Source: Alloyangia mangrovi (GTDB lineage Bacteria > Pseudomonadota > Alphaproteobacteria > Rhodobacterales > Rhodobacteraceae). Taken from it: a stretch of 41,617 nucleotides of DNA. The stretch is taken from positions 1 through 41,617 of the forward strand of contig NZ_NTHN02000050.1 in NCBI RefSeq assembly GCF_002300555.2, in the 5' to 3' direction. The notes under the pieces are model-generated. The model made no database searches and was not told where the DNA came from. It worked only from the letters and a program-made list of their open reading frames with translations. Position 1 is the stretch's first letter. Every line of letters begins with the position of its first letter. Both the position numbers and the translations under genes were made by a program. Below, piece after piece: positions 8,120 through 17,545 of this stretch.

Positions 8120-8128
8120 ATCCCCGGG

Positions 8129-8152
8129 CCTGCCCCCGAATGTGGGGGCAGG
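8129..8152 (+). promoter_or_regulatory. Intercistronic hairpin
   Basis: A perfect 9-bp stem (CCTGCCCCC and GGGGGCAGG) with a six-base loop lies between the hydrolase stop and the first cupin gene. There is no T-tract, so it more likely stabilises the upstream message or reduces read-through than terminates fully. Confidence 0.5.
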
Positions 8153-8187
8153 TCTCATCGCCCCTCTTCCGATCATGGAGACGCCCA

Positions 8188-8644
8188 ATGAAGATGACCC
8201 TCGCCGCGCTTGCGCTGAGCCTCGCCGCCCCCGCAGCTTTCGCCCAGCAGATGACGCAGACCACGCCTCTGGAGCGGGGCGGCCAGATCGGCAGCCCCGA
8301 GACCTTCACCGGCACGGTCTTCGTCGCGCCGGTCTTCGGCCCCGAGATGAACGATGTCAGCGCAGGTGAAGTGACCTTCCTGCCCGGCGCCCGATCGGCG
8401 TGGCACACGCATCCGGTGGGCCAATATCTCGTCGTGACCGCAGGGACCGGCTGGTACCAAGAAGAAGGCGAGGACAAACAGGTGATGCGCACCGGCGATG
8501 TGGTGTTCGCCCCGGCGGGCGTGAACCATTGGCACGGCGCAACCGCAGGAACCTCTGTCACCCACTACGCGGTTCAGGCGGTTCAGGACGGCTCCGCGGT
8601 GACATGGGGGGGAGCTCGTGACCGACGAGGACTACGGCAGCTGA
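8188..8644 (+). CDS. Periplasmic cupin-domain protein, frame broken at a G7 run near the end
   Basis: This is a small single-domain cupin with an N-terminal Sec signal peptide (about residues 1-20, cleavage after AFA). The metal-binding pattern is H73, H75, Q79 and H114, the same pattern as the cupin at 9535. ATG 8188 is preceded by GGAG. In the raw sequence the frame continues to 8676 with a Pro/Arg-rich tail. Removing one base from the G7 run at 8606-8612 gives an ending WGELVTDEDYGS and a stop at 8642-8644 (151 residues), which closely matches the [12 protein letters not shown] ending of the second cupin. The repaired frame is therefore very likely correct. The catalytic role is unknown; relatives are often annotated as cupin mandelonitrile lyases. 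Confidence 0.85.
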
Positions 8645-8722
8645 GACCGAATGCCTGCAACGGGAGACCGGGATGACCGGTCCCCGTCACTTCGCCAAGT
8701 CACCGATACTAAGGATGCTCCC

Positions 8723-9484
8723 ATGAAAACCCAGATCATTGCCTCCGCCTTCGCTCTCGCCAGCACCACCGCCTCGGCGCAGGATCTTGCTCGGACCCTT
8801 CCTGCCGCCGCCGATGCGGTGGCTCCGGCCCTCGCCGGCTATGCCACCGAAGACCTCTTCGGCTCGGTCTGGACCGATGAGAGGCTCTCGATGCGCGACC
8901 GCGCGCTCGTCACCTTCGCGGCGCTGGTCACACGCCACGAGGCGGACACGCTCGGCCCTCACACCGAACTGGCACTCGACGCGGGCGTGACCCCGGCGGA
9001 ACTGTCGGAAACCATCACCCATCTCGCCTTCTACACCGGCTGGGGCAACGCCACCGCAGCCGCCGAGGCCATGGCCCCGGTCTATGACGCGCGCGGCGTG
9101 ACCGCCGAAGACCTGCCCGCTCTCGCCCCCGATCTCCTGCCGCTGGACGAAGAGGCCGAAGCCGCGCGGGAAGAGACGGTTCAGTCCAATTTCGCCACCG
9201 TCAGCCCCGGTGTCGTCGACACCACGCGCGAGCTGCTGTTCAACGACCTCTGGCTGCGCCCGGCCCTTGCGCCCCGCGACCGCAGCATGGTCACCGTCGC
9301 GGCGCTGATCACCGCCGGCCAACCCGAGCAGATGACCTTTCACCTGAACCGCGCGATGGACAACGGGCTGACGCAGGAAGAGGCAGGCGCGATGCTCTCG
9401 CATCTTGCCTTCTATGCGGGCTGGCCCAAGGTGTTCTCGGCGATGCCCGTGGCGCGGCAGGTGTTCGAGAGCCACGCAGACTGA
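8723..9484 (+). CDS. Two-domain carboxymuconolactone decarboxylase-like protein, exported
   Basis: The 253-residue product has a short signal peptide (about residues 1-19, ending TASA) and two tandem carboxymuconolactone-decarboxylase (CMD/AhpD-like) repeats, about residues 50-125 and 165-245. Each repeat carries the motif of an R-D-R helix, a His-containing helix (GPHTELALDAG and TFHLNRAMDNG) and the LAFY-x-GW segment. No Cys-x-x-Cys is present, so it is not an AhpD peroxidase. ATG 8723 follows AAGGA. It lies 78 bases after the repaired cupin stop and 50 bases before the next cupin, so all four genes probably form one transcript. The substrate is not known. Confidence 0.88.
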   Translation: MKTQIIASAFALASTTASAQDLARTLPAAADAVAPALAGYATEDLFGSVWTDERLSMRDRALVTFAALVTRHEADTLGPHTELALDAGVTPAELSETITHLAFYTGWGNATAAAEAMAPVYDARGVTAEDLPALAPDLLPLDEEAEAAREETVQSNFATVSPGVVDTTRELLFNDLWLRPALAPRDRSMVTVAALITAGQPEQMTFHLNRAMDNGLTQEEAGAMLSHLAFYAGWPKVFSAMPVARQVFESHAD

Positions 9485-9534
9485 AATCCTGAGGCGCGGC
9501 CACGGCCACGCCGCCTCACCAACGGAGACATTCC

Positions 9535-9930
9535 ATGAAGATCATCCGAGCTGGCAGCACGCCCTCCGCCCCCGGTCCCGAGGACTACTTTACCGGAACC
9601 GTGCGGATCGACCCCATGTTCCAAGCCGACGCCCCGGGCCGCACCAGCGGTGCCCATGTCACCTTCGAGCCCGGCGCCCGCACCGCGTGGCACACCCACC
9701 CGGCGGGGCAGACCATCATCATCACCTTCGGCCGCGGCCGGGTGCAGCGCGAAGGCGGCCCGATCAAAGAGGTCACAACCGGCGACGTGGTCTTCTTTCC
9801 CGCCGACGAGAAACACTGGCACGGCGCATCGCCCGATACCGCCATGTCGCACATCGCCATTCAGGAGAGCATCGACGGCACGCCGGTGACCTGGCTGGAG
9901 AAGGTCTCGGACGCGGACTATTCTGGCTGA
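9535..9930 (+). CDS. Cupin protein of the (R)-mandelonitrile-lyase-like family
   Basis: This cytoplasmic 131-residue single-domain cupin has metal ligands H53, H55, Q59 and H94 in the motifs AWHTHPAGQ and KHWHGA. This is, from memory, the same spacing as in the manganese cupin hydroxynitrile lyase of Granulicella; homologues are widely annotated that way although the natural substrate is usually unknown. It lacks a signal peptide, unlike its paralogue at 8188, with which it shares the C-terminal V-T-W-x-E pattern. ATG 9535 is preceded by GGAG eight bases upstream. It is the last gene of the LysR-linked cluster. Confidence 0.9.
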   Translation: MKIIRAGSTPSAPGPEDYFTGTVRIDPMFQADAPGRTSGAHVTFEPGARTAWHTHPAGQTIIITFGRGRVQREGGPIKEVTTGDVVFFPADEKHWHGASPDTAMSHIAIQESIDGTPVTWLEKVSDADYSG

Positions 9931-10559
9931 AGGCAAGCGCGATGCCGCATATTGTGGTGGCAGCGCGGCGATGACTGCAAGGCCGAGTTCCGACGCTCCG
10001 GGACATGGCCGTGAGCGACGGTTTGCTTTGGGACGCCATCGACGGACGTCCATAAACTCCGAGCGTGAGTTCGCCCATGCCTCGGCTTTGCAACCACGGC
10101 GAACGGCCGGTCTGGTAAGGCTGCACCACAGCACAGGCGTCTTTGATGAGTGGCAGGAGTGGGCCGTCTCTGCCGGGCGACCCGCTCACCTGAGCCGCCA
10201 GCACGCGGCACCACCGCACGGCTCCTCCGAGCCCTTGCACGACATTCGTGCTATGCGCAGCGACAAGCCACTGCAACTGCGAAATTCCGCGGGAAGGTTC
10301 GCGATAGCGGACGCCCGCGAAGCTGCTGCGGCGCTCGCCGATGCCAGAGGTCGTTAGACAGGCCCCACCGAGCGCCACGGATGGAACTCGAGGGCAATCC
10401 GATGCCGGGCATGGCCGCGCTTAAAGGTTAATTTCCCTTCGTTCTACCGCCGTCGTGCGGATTGATCTGAATCAATGCCCAAGTGAATACGCGGGCTCAC
10501 CGTATAGCCGCTGGGCGAGGCCTCGATTGTCGAGGGACCGCCGCGAAGGGAGGCTCGCC
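9931..10559. other. Gene-free region of about 630 bp
   Basis: No credible coding sequence is present; all frames are short or low-complexity. I see no strong terminator behind the cupin gene. Words such as GACATTCGTGC resemble those in other gene-free stretches of this window. The promoter of the esterase gene at 10560 must lie in the distal part; a T/A-richer segment around 10425-10475 is the likeliest place. Confidence 0.45.
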
Positions 10560-11603
10560 ATGACCACAAGACGCGGCTTTCTGGCAGCCTCTGCTGTCGC
10601 GGCGCTCGGAACGGCAGTCCCTCCTCGCGTCCATGCAGAGTTCAGCCCCGCGGGCCCTGCAGTGGACGTCGTCCAATCCACCTATGACCTGGTTCTTCCG
10701 GATTTGCGCATGCTGGCCGATGTCAGCCCGTTCGACATCACCGCAGCAACATTGCCGCAACTGCGCGCGACGGTGAATGCCACTGGTGCCGCAAGAGCCA
10801 TGCCGGAGAAGGTCGAGATCGTGGATGTGCCCGGCAGCCCCGCGAGCTTTCGACTCCTTCGGCCGGCGTTGACCCCGGAGGGCCCGGTGCCCTGCATTCT
10901 CTTCATTCACGGCGGCGGCATGATACTCAATCAGGCGCAAAGCTTTGACGCGTTGTGCTATGACTTCGCGCAGCGAACCGGCGCGCTTGTGGCCAATGCA
11001 GAATATCGCCTGGCCCCGGAAGCTCCATTCCCCGGGCCGGTGGAGGATTGCTACGCCGTCTTGAGATACCTCCATGATAATGCTGCCGTACTCGGCATCG
11101 ACCCGTTACGCATTTCGGTGATGGGCCAGTCTGCAGGCGGGGGCCTGGCTGCTGCATTGGCGATCCTCGCCCGTGACCGCGGTGAAGTGGCTGTGAAGGC
11201 GCAGTTCCTCATTTACCCGATGCTCGACTATCGCACGGGAACTGCGGCAGCGCCTGTCAATAACCTGACCACTGGAGAATTTGTCTGGACCCGAGCCAAC
11301 ACCCGTTTTGGCTGGGACGCGCTGCGTGGCGACTACCAATTGGACGACAGTCGCATCGGTCAGTTCTCGCCTTCTCATGTTCCTTCGACCGCTGGTCTTC
11401 CTGCGGCCTTCGTGGCCGTCGGTGATCTGGATCTCTTTCTTGAAGAAGATACCGAATATGTCCTGCGGATGGTCCGTGAACGTGTGCCCTGCGAACTGCA
11501 CATCTACGCTGGTGCGCCGCATGGGTTCGATATGGTACCCGGTGCCGCATCCGCTAAGGCTCACGATGCCAATCTGAATGCGGCGTTCTCGCGCCTTCTA
11601 TGA
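10560..11603 (+). CDS. Tat-exported family IV (HSL-like) esterase/lipase
   Basis: The 347-residue alpha/beta hydrolase belongs to the hormone-sensitive-lipase family. It shows the oxyanion-hole motif HGGG at 117-120, the nucleophile elbow GQSAG with Ser191, an acid in VGDLD (D289 or D291) and the catalytic His321 in APHGFD. The N-terminus MTTRRGFLAASAVAALG is a twin-arginine signal ending near VHA at 26. I choose ATG 10560 because GGGAGG lies six bases upstream and the Tat motif starts there; the frame is open further upstream to 10455 with no family sequence. It is monocistronic. It should hydrolyse short-chain esters in the periplasm; the substrate is unknown. Confidence 0.92.
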   Translation: MTTRRGFLAASAVAALGTAVPPRVHAEFSPAGPAVDVVQSTYDLVLPDLRMLADVSPFDITAATLPQLRATVNATGAARAMPEKVEIVDVPGSPASFRLLRPALTPEGPVPCILFIHGGGMILNQAQSFDALCYDFAQRTGALVANAEYRLAPEAPFPGPVEDCYAVLRYLHDNAAVLGIDPLRISVMGQSAGGGLAAALAILARDRGEVAVKAQFLIYPMLDYRTGTAAAPVNNLTTGEFVWTRANTRFGWDALRGDYQLDDSRIGQFSPSHVPSTAGLPAAFVAVGDLDLFLEEDTEYVLRMVRERVPCELHIYAGAPHGFDMVPGAASAKAHDANLNAAFSRLL

Positions 11604-11930
11604 ATTGATTTCTTGGGGAGGGTAGTCAGAGTCCGAATTGTACTTCGGGCGTTCATGCCTCCGCAGTTGAAAACTGGTGCGTCCGTATGCTGGTGGCCCG
11701 ACGCCACAGCGCCGCACGTCCGCTCCGAGCCCGACCGCGACATTCGCTCGTGCCTTGATCGCACCCATTGCCCGATACGCCCGTAGTTCCCTGCAGGGCC
11801 CGACCGCAAGCGCCGAACTCTTCGTCGAGAACGGCGCCAGCTTGGGGAGGTTTTTCGAAATCGGGCAGGGTAAGATCGGAAAGGCCTCTGGCCGCAGAGT
11901 TTCGCCCACATCAAAAGGGGATGAAAGCGG
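11604..11930. other. Gene-free spacer
   Basis: Nothing coding is recognisable. The region contains GACATTCGCTCGTGCC and related words shared with other non-coding stretches in this window. The promoter and leader of the potassium-channel gene must be in its distal part; AAAGGGGATGAAAGCGG just before 11931 supplies weak ribosome-binding sequence. Confidence 0.45.
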
Positions 11931-12266
11931 ATGATCAGCCTCTATACGACGGTCCTTCGGCTGCTGAAGGCAATCCTGAGATCGCGGAAAATTCCCGAGT
12001 TCCGCGCGGCGCTGGTGCTTGCTGCCCTAACCCTGCTTTCGGGTACGGTCTTCTATCATGGGGTCGAGGGCTGGCGCTGGATCGATGCTTTCTATTTCAG
12101 TGCCACGACCATATCGACAGTCGGTCTCGGCGATCTGTCTCCCCAAACCGACGTCGGCAAGGTCTTTACCGTCATCTACATTTTCGTCGGCGTAGGCATC
12201 TTCGTAGCGCTGTTTTCACAGCTCGCCCGTGCGCTGATCAAGCCAGGAAAGGACGACGAAAAATGA
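11931..12266 (+). CDS. Small two-helix potassium channel (Ion_trans_2)
   Basis: The 111-residue protein has two predicted transmembrane helices (about 25-42 and 75-98) flanking a pore helix and a selectivity filter TVGLGD at residues 63-68, the signature of potassium-selective channels of the KcsA/MthK pore type. It has no cytoplasmic RCK domain, so it would form a bare tetrameric pore. It precedes the cardiolipin synthase gene on the same strand, 324 bases away with a hairpin between, so co-transcription is uncertain. Confidence 0.9.
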   Translation: MISLYTTVLRLLKAILRSRKIPEFRAALVLAALTLLSGTVFYHGVEGWRWIDAFYFSATTISTVGLGDLSPQTDVGKVFTVIYIFVGVGIFVALFSQLARALIKPGKDDEK

Positions 12267-12274
12267 CCGGAATA

Positions 12275-12311
12275 ACGGGTGAGATCGCGTCATCTTCGAT
12301 CCCACCCGTTG
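12275..12311 (+). terminator. Hairpin downstream of channel gene, terminator-like
   Basis: AACGGGTG and CACCCGTT (12275-12282 and 12304-12311) pair perfectly and extend inward after one mismatch by GATCG/CGATC. The T-tract is weak, so it may be a Rho-independent terminator of low efficiency or an mRNA-stabilising structure. Confidence 0.45.
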
Positions 12312-12590
12312 AATGAATTCGCGATGCTGGCGCGTCCCTCCCGAGGGCCACATCTCGGAACCCTGCTCAGATAGGAAAGGCCGTACAGGCATGCGCGCTT
12401 GACGACGCGCTTGCCGCGAGAATGGCCGCTGCGCAGCGCCGCCATGAGGGGGCGGCCTGTCTGCGACAGCGCTCACGGGACAGCTGAATTGATTTCTGAC
12501 AGGAGCGTGTGGGCTCATCGTGACCACCAACGCGATGCGCATGCTAAACTCCGCGTTCACAAGCTTGGTCATTGGAGAGCGAAACGACAG
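12312..12590. other. Leader region of cardiolipin synthase gene
   Basis: This stretch is open in the cls frame from 12399, but the translated sequence (Arg/His-rich, no membrane segment) does not resemble the family, which starts with a hydrophobic helix. I therefore treat it as untranslated leader and spacer; the gene starts at 12591. Confidence 0.5.
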
Positions 12591-14012
12591 ATGATCTGGA
12601 TCGTCCTTCACTATTTGATCGTCGGAGCCTGCGTGTTGCGCATCTTGCTCCGTCAGCACCGGGATCCTTCAGCAAGGGCGGCCTGGGTATTGATCACGCT
12701 CGCGGTCCCTGTCGTCGGCGTTCTGGCATATCTGCTTTTCGGCGAGACGAGCATCGGTCGTCGACGCCTCGCGCGGCTCAGGCGTATCGAGGAGATGCTC
12801 CCGGATGCCGCACGCTTCGCGGCGGACGCGCGTGGCTTGGGCCGCTTGCCAAGGGCTGATGCCCTGTTTCGAGTTGGCGAGTCGATCTCTGGATTTGAGC
12901 CCTGTCCCGGGAACGTTGCCGAGCTCATGGCCGACAGCGATGCGACAGTGGATGCCATCGTCGCCGACATCGACGCGGCGACGGAGCACGTGCATCTCCT
13001 GTTCTACATCTGGGTTGAGGACAACAACGGAAGCAAGGTCGCGGCCGCGCTCATGCGCGCGGCACAGCGCGGCGTGATGTGCCGTGCGATGGTGGATGAT
13101 ATCGGGTCGCGCCGTCTGATCCGCTCCGCACTTTGGACCACGATGAAGAGCGCAGGGGTCCAGCTGGCTTCGGCCTATCAGGTCGGCAACCCGCTGCTGC
13201 GGATCTTCAACGGTCGCATCGATCTGAGAAACCACCGCAAGATCGTCGTCATCGACGGCCGGGTGACCTACTGTGGCAGCCAGAACTGCGCCGATCCGGC
13301 CTTCGTGCAGAAGGCGAAATATGCGCCCTGGGTCGACATCATGCTGCGCATCGAAGGGCCCGTCGTCCAGCAGGCGCAGCGGGTCTTCGCCGCCGACTGG
13401 ATGGAGGCGGTGGATGAAGACCTCTCCGCCCTCGTCGCCCCCAAGATAGCGCCGATCCCGAACGGTTGGCCCGCGCAGGTCGTGGCGACAGGGCCCAGCG
13501 TGCGGGCCTCCGCGATGCCCGAGATGTTCACCAGCCTGATCTACGCGGCACGGGACGAGCTGGTGCTGACGACGCCCTACTACGTCCCCACCGAGGCGAT
13601 CCAGCAAGCACTTTGCGCCGCCGCCTACCGGGGCGTGAAGGTCACCGTCATCTTCCCGGCCCGCAACGACTCCATCTTCGTTGGTGCCACGAGCCGCAGT
13701 TACTACGCGGGCCTTCTCGCATCGGGCGTCTCGGTCCGCGAGTATCTTCCCGGCTTGCTGCACAGCAAGACGCTCGTCGTGGATGGCGAGATCGCCCTGA
13801 TCGGATCGGCCAACCTGGATCGGCGCAGCTTCGATCTGAACTACGAGAACAACATTCTGCTGGTGGACAGGAAGACCTGCGAGAGCATTCGGCAGAGGCA
13901 GGACACGTACATCAAAGATGCAAGGCGCGTCACGCCTGAAGAGGTCGCCGCCTGGTCCCTCCCGCAGCGGCTCTGGCAGAACGCCGTGGCCATGGTCGGA
14001 CCGATCCTCTGA
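12591..14012 (+). CDS. cls: Cardiolipin synthase (phospholipase D family)
   Basis: The 473-residue membrane enzyme condenses phosphatidylglycerol to cardiolipin. Two N-terminal transmembrane helices (about 1-20 and 30-50, ending YLLFGE as in bacterial Cls) are followed by two phospholipase-D domains with HKD motifs: NHRKIVVIDG near residue 213 and LHSKTLVVDG near residue 389, each followed by the GS-x-N element. I start it at ATG 12591, where the typical MIWIVLHYLI membrane helix begins, with GGAGAG 12 bases upstream. The frame is open to 12399, but that part has no family character. It is convergent with the AI-2E permease gene, 51 bases away. Confidence 0.93.
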   Translation: MIWIVLHYLIVGACVLRILLRQHRDPSARAAWVLITLAVPVVGVLAYLLFGETSIGRRRLARLRRIEEMLPDAARFAADARGLGRLPRADALFRVGESISGFEPCPGNVAELMADSDATVDAIVADIDAATEHVHLLFYIWVEDNNGSKVAAALMRAAQRGVMCRAMVDDIGSRRLIRSALWTTMKSAGVQLASAYQVGNPLLRIFNGRIDLRNHRKIVVIDGRVTYCGSQNCADPAFVQKAKYAPWVDIMLRIEGPVVQQAQRVFAADWMEAVDEDLSALVAPKIAPIPNGWPAQVVATGPSVRASAMPEMFTSLIYAARDELVLTTPYYVPTEAIQQALCAAAYRGVKVTVIFPARNDSIFVGATSRSYYAGLLASGVSVREYLPGLLHSKTLVVDGEIALIGSANLDRRSFDLNYENNILLVDRKTCESIRQRQDTYIKDARRVTPEEVAAWSLPQRLWQNAVAMVGPIL

Positions 14013-14063
14013 GCGCCATCGGACCGACCGGCGGGCCAGCGGCAGCCTTGCAGGGTCAAGCTC

Positions 14064-15120
14064 CTATTCCAGGTAGTGGATGTGACCGTCCTTGGAGAGC
14101 AAGACAGCAAGCCAGCGAAGACCGGGCACCTCGGAGGCGACAACCATCACGATGACGGTGAGCGGCACGGCGAGGAACGCTCCGAGCGCCCCCCCACAGC
14201 AGGGACCAGAACATCAGCGAGACCGTGATCATGAGAATGCTCATGTTCAACGACTTGCCCTGCATCATCGGCGTAATCACGTTGCTGATGACCTGATCGG
14301 CTCCGCCGTAGAAGACGATCACCGCCGCCAGCGGCCAGAGGCTGTCGAACTGCGCCAGAGCCACCAGCGAGGGGAGCAGAATGCCGATGAACGCTCCGAT
14401 GTTCGGGATGAAGCCGACGAAGAAGATCATGATCGCGAGGAAAGACGCAAAATCGAGGCCGATCAGCCGAAAGACAAGGTAAGCCACCGCGCCGCTCATG
14501 GCACTTGTCACGGCGTTGACCCACATGAAGTTCTTTATGCCGATGGCCGCGCGCCGGACAATCACCGCGAAGTCCGCGCCATGCGGGTCGGGCGTGGAGA
14601 GAATGGCAACCTTCTTCCGCCAGTCCGACCGCTCGAGGACGAGAAACACGAAATAGATCGTGAGCAGGGACACCTGTGCGATGCTGCCGACGAGGCCGCC
14701 CGCCAGGAAGACCAGAAGATCGCCGATCTTCAGGCTCTCAAGCGCCTGGTTGATTGCATCGACGGTCCGCGGACCGATGACACCTTCGAGCTTGATCGCC
14801 ATGCCGCCGAGACGCTCCTGATATCTCGGCAGGGCCTCGACGATCTCCTGCGCGGCGTTCGAACAGATCACCGCAATGATCCAGGTCGTCGAAATGAAGA
14901 TCACGAGAGCCAGCGCATGGGCCTGCCACCCCGATATGGGCCGCCCGAAAATCGAAATGCGGGAAAGCCTGTCCGTGAAGGCCGTTGCGAGGACAAAGAT
15001 CAGGAATGCCAGCGCCAGAAGTTTCAGAAGGTCCTGACCAAACCAGAGCGTCACGATGACGAACGGCAAGCCGACTATGGTCTTGAACCAATCAGGAGCA
15101 ACAACCTGAGCTGATCTCAT
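14064..15120 (-). CDS. AI-2E family (PerM/TqsA-like) membrane permease, frame broken at a G7 run
   Basis: The product is a polytopic inner-membrane protein of the AI-2E transporter superfamily, with hydrophobic segments near residues 12-50, 60-85, 145-165, 200-280 and 290-320. The PNIGAFIGILLPSLVALAQF segment is typical of the family. The raw frame runs off into Arg-rich sequence to 14056. Dropping one base of the C7 run at 14189-14195 gives the family C-terminus WGALGAFLAVPLTVIV and a TAG at 14064-14066 (351 residues). ATG 15120 follows AGGAAG. Members export small molecules or ions; the substrate here is unknown. Confidence 0.88.
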
Positions 15121-15431
15121 GTCTTCCTGTCCCAGACGATCTGCGCACAGTCTGCGACAGGGAACGCCTTCCTGTCACCGGTAAAGACCAATTGAAACCC
15201 TTGATGGCTGCCGCGCCGGCGCCTCAACCCACTCGGGGATGTTCAATTGCGGGCGGAGCCAAATGGTAGACCGAGCGCTATTGGTACCCAATGTGCGAGC
15301 TAAATATGCATTGAATATGTATGATCTGAAATCTCAAGGTTGCGAATAGGATTGCTCCTGCCATGTCCTGCCAACGCGGCGGCGTCGGTCGAACAGGGTC
15401 ATTTTGAGCACGTTCCTTTGGGAGAAATGAT
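15121..15431. other. Divergent promoter region, permease and M20 peptidase
   Basis: This 311-base stretch separates two divergent genes and has no coding potential. It contains a dyad ATTGGTACCCAAT at 15280-15292 and an A/T-rich segment at 15300-15335 (AATATGCATTGAATATG) likely to hold promoter elements for the peptidase gene. GGAG at 15421-15424 is the ribosome-binding site for the start at 15432. Confidence 0.5.
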
Positions 15432-16952
15432 ATGTTCACAAGGTCTTGTCGCGGAATTTTTCTAATGTGCGTCCTGACCGGGCTTGGCGCTCCGGCGGTC
15501 GCCCAAGACGCGGATCTGCCATCGCTTCAGATGGAAGGCGTTGAACAAATTACAATCGAGGTGGATCTCGATGGCGCCGTCGACCGCCTGTCCAGGGCGG
15601 TGCAGTTCCCCACCGTCTCAAATCAGGACCGCAACGACTTCGACACCAAGGCCTTCGATGACTACCACGCTTTCCTCGCAGAGGCCTATCCCAAGGTTCA
15701 CGCGTCGCTCAAGCGCGAAGTCCTGGGGGACCCGCGGCCCTACAGCCTGCTTTACACTTGGGAGGGCAAGAACCCCGACCTGCCGCCGGCGCTCTTCTAT
15801 GCTCACCAGGACGTCGTGCCGGTTCCCGAGGACTCGCTCGATCAATGGGATCAGGAGCCTTTCTCGGGGACCGTCGCCGATGGCTACATCTGGGGTCGCG
15901 GCGTGCTGGACGACAAGAACCAGATCCATGGCATTCTGGAAGCCGCGGAAATGAAGCTCGAGGAAGGCTGGCAACCCGAACGGACGCTGTATTTCGTCTT
16001 CGGGCAGGACGAGGAGGTCGGCGGACCTGAAGGGGCGAGATACGTCGCGGACGTTCTGGAGCAACGCGGGATCGAGCGGTTCGCCTTTGTCATGGACGAG
16101 TCCGCGCCGCTGATCCCCGGGGTCTTTCCCGGCATTCCGGACAACACAGCCCTGATCGGCATCGCGCAGAAGGGGTACATCAGTCTCGAGCTGGCCATGC
16201 ACGGCGTCGGCGGTCATTCCTCGCAGCCACCCGAAGAGTCCAACATCGGGATTCTCGCGAAGGCGATTACGAAGCTTGAGGCTGCGCAGTTCCCCTATCG
16301 CATCCATGAGGCCGTCCGCCACCAGTACAGGTACATGGGTCCCGAGCTGGAGGAAGCGAGGCAACCCATGTTCGCGGCGGTCGCCTTCGGAAAAGAGGGC
16401 GAGATGACCGACCTCGAGAAGGAGTTCATCGCAGAAATGGCGACCAACCAGGTCACCCGGGCCATGCTGCACACAACCATTGCCGTGACCATGTTCAACG
16501 CCGGCATCAAGGACAACGTGCTGCCCCCCGCCGCCACGGCCGTAGTGAACTTTCGCCCGATGCCGGGAGACACGCCCGACGTGATCATCGAACATGTCCG
16601 GAAGGCGATCGACGATGATCGGATCACGATCACCGACATCTCGGCCTCCACACCCGCGACAGCTGTCGCGGACCCAGACGGCCCCGGCTACAAGGCGCTG
16701 GAAAAGACGATCCGCCAGATTTGGGGCAATGACCTCATCGTGGCGCCCTTCTTCGTCATCGGGGGGTCGGACTCCAAGCACTTCCAAGCAAGGGCCTTTG
16801 CGCCGGATGTCTACACGATCACCGGCATCCAGCTGGAATCCATGAAGGAGTTCGCGGGCTTCCATGGTGTCAACGAGCGCATCAAAGTGGACGAGTACGG
16901 CAAGACCATCGGCTTTTTCTACCAAATCATGAGCAACCTCGACGATCTTTAG
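15432..16952 (+). CDS. Secreted M20-family metallopeptidase (carboxypeptidase S-like)
   Basis: The 506-residue product has a signal peptide (about 1-24, ending AVA) and the full M20 dinuclear zinc peptidase architecture. The zinc ligands and catalytic residues are visible as AHQDVVP (H125, D127), GRGVLDDK (D160), GQDEEVGG (E194/E195) and a C-terminal FHGVNERI histidine. The interrupting dimerisation domain covers roughly residues 245-360 (GVGGHSSQP). It resembles the long carboxypeptidase-S branch rather than the shorter DapE/ArgE enzymes. It probably hydrolyses peptides or N-acyl amino acids in the periplasm. The gene is monocistronic. A G6 run at 16771-16776 is in frame, unlike the heptamers elsewhere. 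Confidence 0.92.
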   Translation: MFTRSCRGIFLMCVLTGLGAPAVAQDADLPSLQMEGVEQITIEVDLDGAVDRLSRAVQFPTVSNQDRNDFDTKAFDDYHAFLAEAYPKVHASLKREVLGDPRPYSLLYTWEGKNPDLPPALFYAHQDVVPVPEDSLDQWDQEPFSGTVADGYIWGRGVLDDKNQIHGILEAAEMKLEEGWQPERTLYFVFGQDEEVGGPEGARYVADVLEQRGIERFAFVMDESAPLIPGVFPGIPDNTALIGIAQKGYISLELAMHGVGGHSSQPPEESNIGILAKAITKLEAAQFPYRIHEAVRHQYRYMGPELEEARQPMFAAVAFGKEGEMTDLEKEFIAEMATNQVTRAMLHTTIAVTMFNAGIKDNVLPPAATAVVNFRPMPGDTPDVIIEHVRKAIDDDRITITDISASTPATAVADPDGPGYKALEKTIRQIWGNDLIVAPFFVIGGSDSKHFQARAFAPDVYTITGIQLESMKEFAGFHGVNERIKVDEYGKTIGFFYQIMSNLDDL

Positions 16953-17545
16953 GGAAGACCGGAGTCAGACGGTAGAGAAGGGACTCGCGGCAGTTTGAGC
17001 GGTCGGCAGTATCTTTCGTCGTTGGCGGATGCATGCGGGCAGAGCCTGGCGCGGAACCGCGATTGCAATTACCATAGCTCCCACTTTGGCCGTAGCAACA
17101 TCCGGCGGTCAACTTCGAAGCCAAGAAGCGGCTGGCCATGCGAGCCGCATTTCCATTGAGGCCAAAATACAGGCCCTCTGAAATTCCGGACGTGAGTCGC
17201 GCCTCAGAAAGGCGCTTGTACTTCAAAAATGGGAGAGTGCTTCTGTCAAAGGCAACTAATGACGGTTTTCGCCCTTCCGGCAAGGCCTCTCGTTCCTGCA
17301 GCACAAATCGAGCATTTGCGGCGAACGGCACGAAGGTCCGCACTGCAGGCCTCGGACCGTTCAAAATGCTGCGGCCTGCATGAATGGCCGCTTCGGTGAA
17401 GCGGCGGAGCGGCCCGGTGACGACCGGTTAGGGCCGTTGTGGTGCCAAGCATAGGGCCCGACCGTCCGCCAAAGGGCCGCCGACGAAGCGCTTGTCATGA
17501 TATCGCCAAGAGAGGTCTAGCAGATCGTCCCGCGAACCTCGTCGT
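16953..17545. other. Gene-free region of about 590 bp with a hairpin at 17387-17405
   Basis: I find no gene. The frames on both strands are Arg/Ala/Ser-rich and lack starts with ribosome-binding sites. A perfect 8-bp hairpin (GCCGCTTC, three bases, GAAGCGGC) lies at 17387-17405 without a T-tract. The part 17300-17375 (GCGGCGAACGGCACGAAGG and following) resembles other non-coding stretches in the window. The end of the minus-strand operon at 17546 faces this region; no strong terminator for it is apparent. Confidence 0.45.

Noticed and set aside
6977-8188. Minus-strand open frame of 403 codons
   Set aside because: It mirrors the alpha/beta hydrolase gene, which has a Tat signal and a nucleophile elbow; a Gly/Arg/His/Val-rich shadow.
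15618-16925. Minus-strand open frame of 435 codons
   Set aside because: It is antisense to the M20 peptidase, whose zinc ligands are complete.
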